Below the pieces are notes generated by a model, which was not told the DNA's origin, did no database searches, and saw only the letters and a list, made by a program, of their open reading frames with translations. The position numbers and the translations under genes were made by a program. Positions 7,984-12,433 of a DNA stretch of 12,433 nucleotides are shown piece by piece. The stretch is taken from positions 1 to 12,433 of the forward strand of contig CAXTNC010000093.1 of assembly GCA_964245495.1 (NCBI GenBank), given 5' to 3'. The DNA is from LMUY01 sp964245495 (GTDB lineage Bacteria; Pseudomonadota; Alphaproteobacteria; Acetobacterales; Acetobacteraceae). The first letter of the stretch is position 1, and each line of letters opens with the position of its first letter.

Positions 7984-8424
7984 TCACAGGTTCAGCAGCG
8001 ATCGCGCCCTGGCGATCACCCTGCTCGCTTCGGACCACAGGCCCAAGCCTTGCAGGGCATCGAAGCCGAAGAATGCGGCATCTGTGGCGTCGTCGCCCGG
8101 CGCCGGCTCGCCGCCCTGCCACCGGGCCGCGAAATCCAGGATGGTGTAGTGATGCCGCACCCGGCCAGCCTCGTCCGGGTGGATGCTGTCAACGTGCGCG
8201 GCCAGGGTCATGTCGCCTACGGCCAATCCTGTCTCCTCCCGCAGCTCGCGCCGGGCAGCGGCTTCCGCGGTCTCCCCCAGCTCCTGCGCGCCGCCGGGGA
8301 TGCTCCATTGGCCCAGCGCCGGCGCGCGGCCGCGCCGCACCAGCAGCACCGCCCCTGGCCGCAGCACGATGGCGCCGACCCCCACCAGGGGGCGCTCAGG
8401 GTATTCGCGGCTGGACGCGGGCAT
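7984..8424 (-). CDS. Nudix hydrolase
   Basis: 146 aa from ATG 8424. It carries a perfect Nudix box, G-x5-E-x7-REUxEExGU, as G45 through L67 (GAQELGETAEAAARREL, then REETGL), which binds the divalent metal and diphosphate. The N-terminal strands RPLVGVGAIVLR and VLLVRRGRAPALGQWSIPGG are typical of the ADP-ribose pyrophosphatase/MutT-like group, and HHYTILDFAARW follows the box. Substrates are nucleoside diphosphates linked to another moiety; which one cannot be told from sequence. An ATG at 8484 in the same frame would add 20 residues (MAGEPAAAHGGW and on) that look unlike the family, so 8424 is preferred although its ribosome-binding site is weak. The stop is one base from the stop of the small membrane protein (convergent), and the start is 83 bp from the divergent MFS gene. 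Confidence 0.9.
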   Translation of the reverse strand: MPASSREYPERPLVGVGAIVLRPGAVLLVRRGRAPALGQWSIPGGAQELGETAEAAARRELREETGLAVGDMTLAAHVDSIHPDEAGRVRHHYTILDFAARWQGGEPAPGDDATDAAFFGFDALQGLGLWSEASRVIARARSLLNL

Positions 8425-8507
8425 GACCCGGCATAGCGCGCCGGCCGGCCATCCGCCATGCGCAGCTGCGGGTTCCCCGGCCATGAGGATCGCGCGATGA
8501 TGAGATC

Positions 8508-10067
8508 ATGCCTTTGCCTGCAATCCTCACCGGCGCGATCAACGTCCAGTCCCGCCGCCTGATTCGCAAGCGCGCCCGCGCCCGCTACGCTTCCCGGGTC
8601 CGCTCGCGCGAGCGGCTGTCCCACGTGTCCGTCCGGTTCACCGCCCTGATCGTGGCCAGCGCGCTGTTCATGGAGCAGCTGGACGGCACGGTGCTGGCCA
8701 CCGCCCTGCCGACCATGGCGCGCACCTTCCGCGTGGACCCGTTGCAGATGAACGTGGCGCTCACCGCCTACCTGCTCAGCCTGGCGGTGTTCATTCCGGC
8801 CAGCGGCAAGGCCGCCGACCGGTTCGGCACCCGCACGGTGTTCCGCGCCGCCATCGCGCTGTTCACGCTCGGCTCCATCCTGTGCGGCTTGGCGGACAGC
8901 CTCCTGGCGCTGGTGGGCGCGCGCATCCTGCAAGGCATCGGCGGCGCCATGATGGTGCCGGTGGGCCGCCTGGTGCTGCTGCGCTCGGTGGAGCGCAGCG
9001 AGTTGGTGGCGGCCATGACCTGGCTGATGGTGCCGGCGATGATCGGCCCGGTGCTGGGGCCGCCGGTGGGCGGCTTCCTGGTCACGGCGCTGTCTTGGCG
9101 TTGGATTTTCTACATCAACGTGCCGATCGGCGTGCTCGGCATGGCGCTGGCGACGCTCTACATCCGGGACGTGAAGGAGGACGGCCGGGTGGAGTTCGAC
9201 GGCTGGGGCCTGCTGCTGTCCGGCGTGTCGCTGTGCTGCCTGATGTTCGGGCTGGAGCTGGCCAGCCGCGGCATGACCTCCCCCGGCCAGACCGCCGCCA
9301 TCGTGGCCGCCGGGCTGGGGGCGGGGGCGCTCTACGTGCGCCACAGCCGGCGGGTGGCGAACCCGGTGCTGGATTTCTCGCTGATGCGGGCGCCCACCTT
9401 CGGCCTGTCGGTGATCGGCGGCGGCATGACGCGGGTGGGGATCGGCGCGGTGCCGTTCCTGCTGCCGATGATGCTGCAATTGGGCTTCGGCATGTCCGCC
9501 TTGCAGAGCGGGCTGGTCACCTTCGCCAGCAGCGCCGGGTCCATGCTGATGAAGGGGGTGGCGCTGCCGGTGCTGCGGCGCTTCGGCTTCCGCACCGTGA
9601 TGGTGTGGAACGGGCTGACTGCCTCCTTGTTCCTGCTGGCCATCGCCGCTTTCCGCCCCGCTTGGCCGGTGGCGCTGATCTATGCCGTGCTGCTGGTGGG
9701 CGGGTTCTTCCAGTCGCTGCAGTTCACCGCCTACAACACGATCGCCTACGCCGAGATCGACCGTGCCCGGATGAGTTCGGCCACCAGCTTCTACACCACG
9801 TTCCAGCAGCTGATGCTGACGCTGGGCATCTGCGCGGCTGCCGCGGCGCTGGCCGGGTCGCTTGCGGTCAGCGGCCACGCCCATCCGCTGCTGTCCGACT
9901 ACAGCGCGGCCTTCGTGGCCGTGGCGCTGGTGTCACTGGCGGCGTCGCCGATCTGCGCGCGGCTGCCGCGGGACGCCGGGGATGAGCTGAGCGGGCGGGG
10001 GCGCGCGGTGAGCCGCGCGGTGGCGGCGGTCAAGACGGAGACGGCGGACGCGGGCAGCGTGGTTTAG
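8508..10067 (+). CDS. MFS transporter, DHA2 (EmrB/QacA) drug-efflux type
   Basis: 519 aa with about 14 hydrophobic segments, as expected of the DHA2 family of proton-coupled multidrug exporters in the inner membrane. Signatures include TM1 ALFMEQLDGTVLATALPTMA with the acidic residue typical of the family, motif A as GKAADRFGTRTVFR in the loop after TM2, LQGIGGAMMVPVGRLVLLRS, and motif C as GPVLGPPVGGFLVTALSWRW followed by IFYINVPIGVLG. The first 40 residues are unusually basic (eleven Arg among residues 16-36) and precede TM1; they may be a real extension or an artefact of too early a start, with GTG 8625 as the alternative. No membrane-fusion (EmrA-like) or TetR/MarR regulator gene is adjacent. 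The substrate is unknown. It diverges from the Nudix gene and is followed by 79 bp before the repeat gene. Confidence 0.9.
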   Translation: MPLPAILTGAINVQSRRLIRKRARARYASRVRSRERLSHVSVRFTALIVASALFMEQLDGTVLATALPTMARTFRVDPLQMNVALTAYLLSLAVFIPASGKAADRFGTRTVFRAAIALFTLGSILCGLADSLLALVGARILQGIGGAMMVPVGRLVLLRSVERSELVAAMTWLMVPAMIGPVLGPPVGGFLVTALSWRWIFYINVPIGVLGMALATLYIRDVKEDGRVEFDGWGLLLSGVSLCCLMFGLELASRGMTSPGQTAAIVAAGLGAGALYVRHSRRVANPVLDFSLMRAPTFGLSVIGGGMTRVGIGAVPFLLPMMLQLGFGMSALQSGLVTFASSAGSMLMKGVALPVLRRFGFRTVMVWNGLTASLFLLAIAAFRPAWPVALIYAVLLVGGFFQSLQFTAYNTIAYAEIDRARMSSATSFYTTFQQLMLTLGICAAAAALAGSLAVSGHAHPLLSDYSAAFVAVALVSLAASPICARLPRDAGDELSGRGRAVSRAVAAVKTETADAGSVV

Positions 10068-10071
10068 CCGG

Positions 10072-10099
10072 CGCCTGCCCATTCTGTTTCTGCCAGGCG
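10072..10099 (+). terminator. Weak inverted repeat after the MFS gene
   Basis: CGCCTG (10072-10077) can pair with CAGGCG (10094-10099) around a 16-base loop, five bases after the MFS stop. A T-run (10116-10120) lies 16 bases further on, too far for a classical intrinsic terminator. The rest of 10068-10146 holds only a TTGACG (10100-10105) that could be a -35 element for the repeat gene. This is a low-certainty call. Confidence 0.15.
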
Positions 10100-10146
10100 T
10101 TGACGCTCGGTTAACTTTTTCCCGTTGCTTCGGATTTGCGCTGGAC

Positions 10147-10272
10147 ATGGCTGGCCTGATCGGCTCCCATTCCCGTGAGTTTTTGGGGCAAGAAGTGTCC
10201 GGTTCGGTGGGGCGTTACACGGGCGAGATCGTGCAGGCTTGGCAGGACGAGCTGAACCGCCCGCCGGAGTAG
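10147..10272 (+). pseudogene. 5' piece of the DUF4214-type repeat gene, cut by an in-frame TAG
   Basis: From ATG 10147 the frame reads MAGLIGSHSREFLG and on for 41 codons, then stops at TAG 10270-10272. The same frame continues with repeat-type protein immediately after the stop. The piece includes the first 11 residues of repeat unit 1 (AWQDELNRPPE, from 10237), whose phase matches all downstream units exactly. Replacing the TAG with any sense codon restores one continuous protein. So this is very likely the true N-terminus of the gene below, broken by a nonsense change (CAG to TAG is one transition), a base-call error, or read through. No signal peptide is visible. Confidence 0.55.
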
Positions 10273-11646
10273 TCTGCGCTGGACGCGTGGGCGGCGGCGA
10301 TGGCGGCAGGCGTGAGCGAGACGCAGATGCGGCAGGACCTGGCGGTGTCGCCGGAGTCCGAGGCGCGGGTAGGTGATTTGTATGAGGGCGTGCTGGGCCG
10401 TGCGGCGGCCCCGGCTGATCTCGCAGTGGCGCAGCAAATCCTGGCATCTGGCGGCAGCCTGGAGACGGTGCGCACCGACCTGGCGCACTCGGCCGAGGCC
10501 GGCAACGATGTGACCATCATGTTCGAGCAGGAGCTGAACCACGGCCCTGGCGCCGGCCAGGTGGCGACGGTGGAGAACCATCTGGCCACCGCCTGGACGC
10601 AGCAGGACGCGCGCGACTGGCTGGCGACCACGCCCGAGGCGCAGGCCGACATCGGCGCCATCTACCAGCAGGTGCTGGGCCGGCCAGCGGACCCGGGCGG
10701 CTTGTCCGGCGCCACGCGGGCGCTGGAGGGCGGCGGCAGCCTGGCTGCGATCCGCAACGGGGTGGCGACCTCGGCGGAGGCGGCGGGTGCGGTGGGCGCG
10801 CTGTATGGGCAGGTGCTGGGCCGCGCGGCGGACCCGGGCGGCTTGGCCAGCTCGGAGCAGGCGCTGGCGGCCGGCGCGGGCCTGGCACAGCTGCGCGCGG
10901 GGATGGCCCGCTCGACGGAGGTCGCGAACGACATCGGCGGCCTCTATCAGCAGGTGCTGGGGCGCGGGGTGGACGCCTCCGGCCTGGGCAGCATGGAGGG
11001 CGTGCTGGCGCAGGGCGGCACGCTGGCGACGGTGCGCTCGGACCTGGCCGGCAGCGCGGAGGCGCAGGCGGATTTGGCGGCGCTTTACCAGCAGGTGGTG
11101 GGCAGCGCGATCGACCCGGCATCCTTGGCGTCCGCCACGCAGGCTTTGGCGGGCGGGGCCGCGCTGGCGGACGCGCGCAAGACCTTTGCCGGCTCCAGCC
11201 AGGCCGCAGCTGCGGTGAATGGCATGTATGAGGCCGTGCTGGGCCGGCCGGTGGACGCAGGCTCGCTGCCGGCGATCCAGTCGGTGCTGGCGGGTGGGGC
11301 GAGCCTGTCGCAGGTGCGCCGCAGCGTGGCCGGGTCGGCGGAGGCGGCGTCGGCGGTGAACGGGCTGTATCAGGACGTGCTGGGGCGGCAGGCGGACCCG
11401 GGCGGGCTATCCACCTATCAGGGCGTGCTGGCAGGCGGCGGCAGCCTGGCCGATGTGCGGGTGGACCTGGCGCAGTCGGCCGAGGGCGCGGCGGTGGTGC
11501 AGGGCTTCTACCAGGCGACGTTCGGGCGGGCGGCGAGCGCCGACGAGCAGACAGGCATGCAGTATGCGCTGGGGCTGAGCGTGTCGGACACGGACCAGTT
11601 CGGCTTCTACAAGGCGGACGGCACGGTGCTGGCGCTGACCACCTCG
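10237..11646 (+). repeat. Ten tandem 141-bp coding repeats (47 aa each)
   Basis: Units begin at 10237, 10378, 10519, 10660, 10801, 10942, 11083, 11224, 11365 and 11506, each exactly 141 bp from the next, with no insertion or deletion. A consensus is LYQQVLGRxADPGGL, then about seven variable residues, GGSLAxVRxDLAxSAE, then A and a short tail ending in hydrophobic residues. Units 4-9 fit best. Units 1 and 3 carry EL-N in place of VLGR, and unit 10 keeps only its first part (FYQATFGRAASAD). DNA identity between units is clearly lower than protein similarity, so they are old and held in register by selection on the protein. Confidence 0.92.
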
Positions 11647-12433
11647 TCCAACCTGCTGGCGCAGCTGCCGGTGGCGGTGACGCTGGACAACGGCGCGACG
11701 CCGGTTCTGGGGGTGCCCGGCGGCGCCAAGCAGTTCGCCGACGCCGCCCAGCTGTCGGCGGCGGTGCTGGGGCTGAGCCTGCGGCAGGGGCAGGCGAGCG
11801 CGGGGTCCTTGTCGGCCTACCAGCTGACGGTCAACTGGCTGGAGCAGATCGACCAGCCGATGCTGCAGGTGGCCGCGAACTTGCAGGCGGAGGCGCAGGC
11901 GGCGCAGCGGGCGGGCAACGCGGACCAGATGAACCTGGCGCTGACGGCGCATGGGCTGGCTCTGAAGCTTGCGGCCTTGCCGCCGGCGGCGCGGGGCGGG
12001 CCTGACACCGGCATGTCGGCCTCCGTCAAGGACAAGGACGGGCACACGGTTGACGTAATCGTGTATGACGACACGTCGGGCGCGTATGGCCCGGCCGGCC
12101 ACGTGGTCTACCATGACAAGCTGGCGGACGTGATCCCGGAAGTCATCAAGCATGTGGCCACGGTCGTCGTGGACATCCTGGCCGCCATCCCGGGGCCGGA
12201 CACCGTGTTCGCGCCGCTTGCTGGCGTGCTGAGCGCGGCCGAGGCGGGGCAGGGCTTCGCGCAGGGCAACGTGCTGGGCGGCGTCCTGAACCTGGCCAGC
12301 GCCGTGGGCTATGGCTACGACGCCTACGGGGTGGATTTCGGCGGTGGGTTGGCTGCCGTAAGGACGGGCAACCTGGTGCTGGCAGCCTCGGCGGCGGTGG
12401 GTGGTGCCTCCAGCGTCGTGCAAAGCGCTGAGG
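10300..12433 (+). CDS. Large DUF4214-type repeat protein, 3' end outside window
   Basis: The frame is open from just after the TAG at 10270 to the last base, at least 711 codons from the first ATG (10300), with no stop; ATG 10327 or a GTG could also serve. No good ribosome-binding site is seen, which supports the idea that the original start was 10147. The N-terminal half is the 47-residue repeat array, resembling DUF4214 modules (LYQQVLGRPADPGGL type), predicted alpha-helical and common in large secreted or surface proteins of alphaproteobacteria; no function is established. After about 11550 comes unique sequence: GFYKADGTVLALTTSSNLLA, a Gln/Ala-rich helix (LQVAANLQAEAQAAQRAGNA), GHTVDVIVYDDTSGAYGPAG, and finally an Ala/Gly/Val-rich hydrophobic stretch (DILAAIPGPDTVFAPLAG to LNLASAVGYGYDAYG). 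The C-terminus, which may hold a secretion signal or effector domain, is beyond the window. Confidence 0.75.
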   Translation, partial: MAAGVSETQMRQDLAVSPESEARVGDLYEGVLGRAAAPADLAVAQQILASGGSLETVRTDLAHSAEAGNDVTIMFEQELNHGPGAGQVATVENHLATAWTQQDARDWLATTPEAQADIGAIYQQVLGRPADPGGLSGATRALEGGGSLAAIRNGVATSAEAAGAVGALYGQVLGRAADPGGLASSEQALAAGAGLAQLRAGMARSTEVANDIGGLYQQVLGRGVDASGLGSMEGVLAQGGTLATVRSDLAGSAEAQADLAALYQQVVGSAIDPASLASATQALAGGAALADARKTFAGSSQAAAAVNGMYEAVLGRPVDAGSLPAIQSVLAGGASLSQVRRSVAGSAEAASAVNGLYQDVLGRQADPGGLSTYQGVLAGGGSLADVRVDLAQSAEGAAVVQGFYQATFGRAASADEQTGMQYALGLSVSDTDQFGFYKADGTVLALTTSSNLLAQLPVAVTLDNGATPVLGVPGGAKQFADAAQLSAAVLGLSLRQGQASAGSLSAYQLTVNWLEQIDQPMLQVAANLQAEAQAAQRAGNADQMNLALTAHGLALKLAALPPAARGGPDTGMSASVKDKDGHTVDVIVYDDTSGAYGPAGHVVYHDKLADVIPEVIKHVATVVVDILAAIPGPDTVFAPLAGVLSAAEAGQGFAQGNVLGGVLNLASAVGYGYDAYGVDFGGGLAAVRTGNLVLAASAAVGGASSVVQSAE

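Noticed and set aside
8217..9884. 555-codon minus-strand open frame opposite the MFS transporter
   Set aside because: His/Gln/Arg-rich composition; the plus-strand DHA2 transporter explains the DNA.
10517..11122. Pro/Arg-rich minus-strand frames opposite the repeat array (also 10111-10581 and 11407-12423)
   Set aside because: They are antisense images of the 141-bp repeats, with no domain, and the plus-strand frame has consistent repeat phase.
10237..11646. CRISPR or non-coding tandem repeat interpretation of the 141-bp periodicity
   Set aside because: Units are diverged at DNA level but conserved as protein in one open frame; there are no identical repeats or spacers.

Overview
The window is a very GC-rich stretch of bacterial chromosome. 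Gene content, codon bias and the style of several proteins point to an alphaproteobacterium, most likely of the Acetobacteraceae/Rhodospirillales type. These proteins are a C-terminal SPOR domain, an SLT lytic transglycosylase with a WPWT segment, an ErpA/dGTPase pair, MsrP, and a DUF4214-type repeat protein. This placement is inferred from recalled family patterns, not from a search. I see no rRNA, tRNA, CRISPR array, insertion sequence or phage gene.

Layout. (1) 1-291 (+) is the 3' end of a SPOR-domain envelope protein. It converges on a secreted lytic transglycosylase (298-1083, -). (2) A 146-bp divergent region separates this from a two-gene glycosyltransferase operon: a GT2 enzyme fused to a GtrA-like membrane domain (1230-2396, +), then a polytopic GT39-like membrane protein (2410-3762, +). 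(3) On the minus strand, erpA (4597-4935) and an exodeoxyribonuclease III gene (3780-4553) form a likely operon, divergent from a dGTPase gene (4995-6143, +). (4) A small lipoprotein gene (6156-6560, -) converges on dgt and diverges from msrP (6718-7674, +). A two-TM small membrane protein (7674-7982) is translationally coupled to msrP where msrQ would often be expected. (5) A Nudix hydrolase (7984-8424, -) is divergent from a DHA2-type MFS transporter (8508-10067, +). (6) From about 10147 to the window end runs a large repeat gene on +. It carries ten units at exactly 141-bp spacing, with an in-frame TAG inside the first unit, and no stop codon before the window ends.

Functionally the left part concerns the envelope (peptidoglycan binding and cleavage, glycan transfer). 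The middle is housekeeping (Fe-S assembly, DNA repair, dNTP pools) plus periplasmic methionine-sulfoxide repair. The right part is accessory (efflux, large repeat protein). The most interesting places are the amber-interrupted, indel-free repeat gene with its untypical C-terminal region, and the msrP start region, where the best ribosome-binding site precedes ATA instead of ATG.
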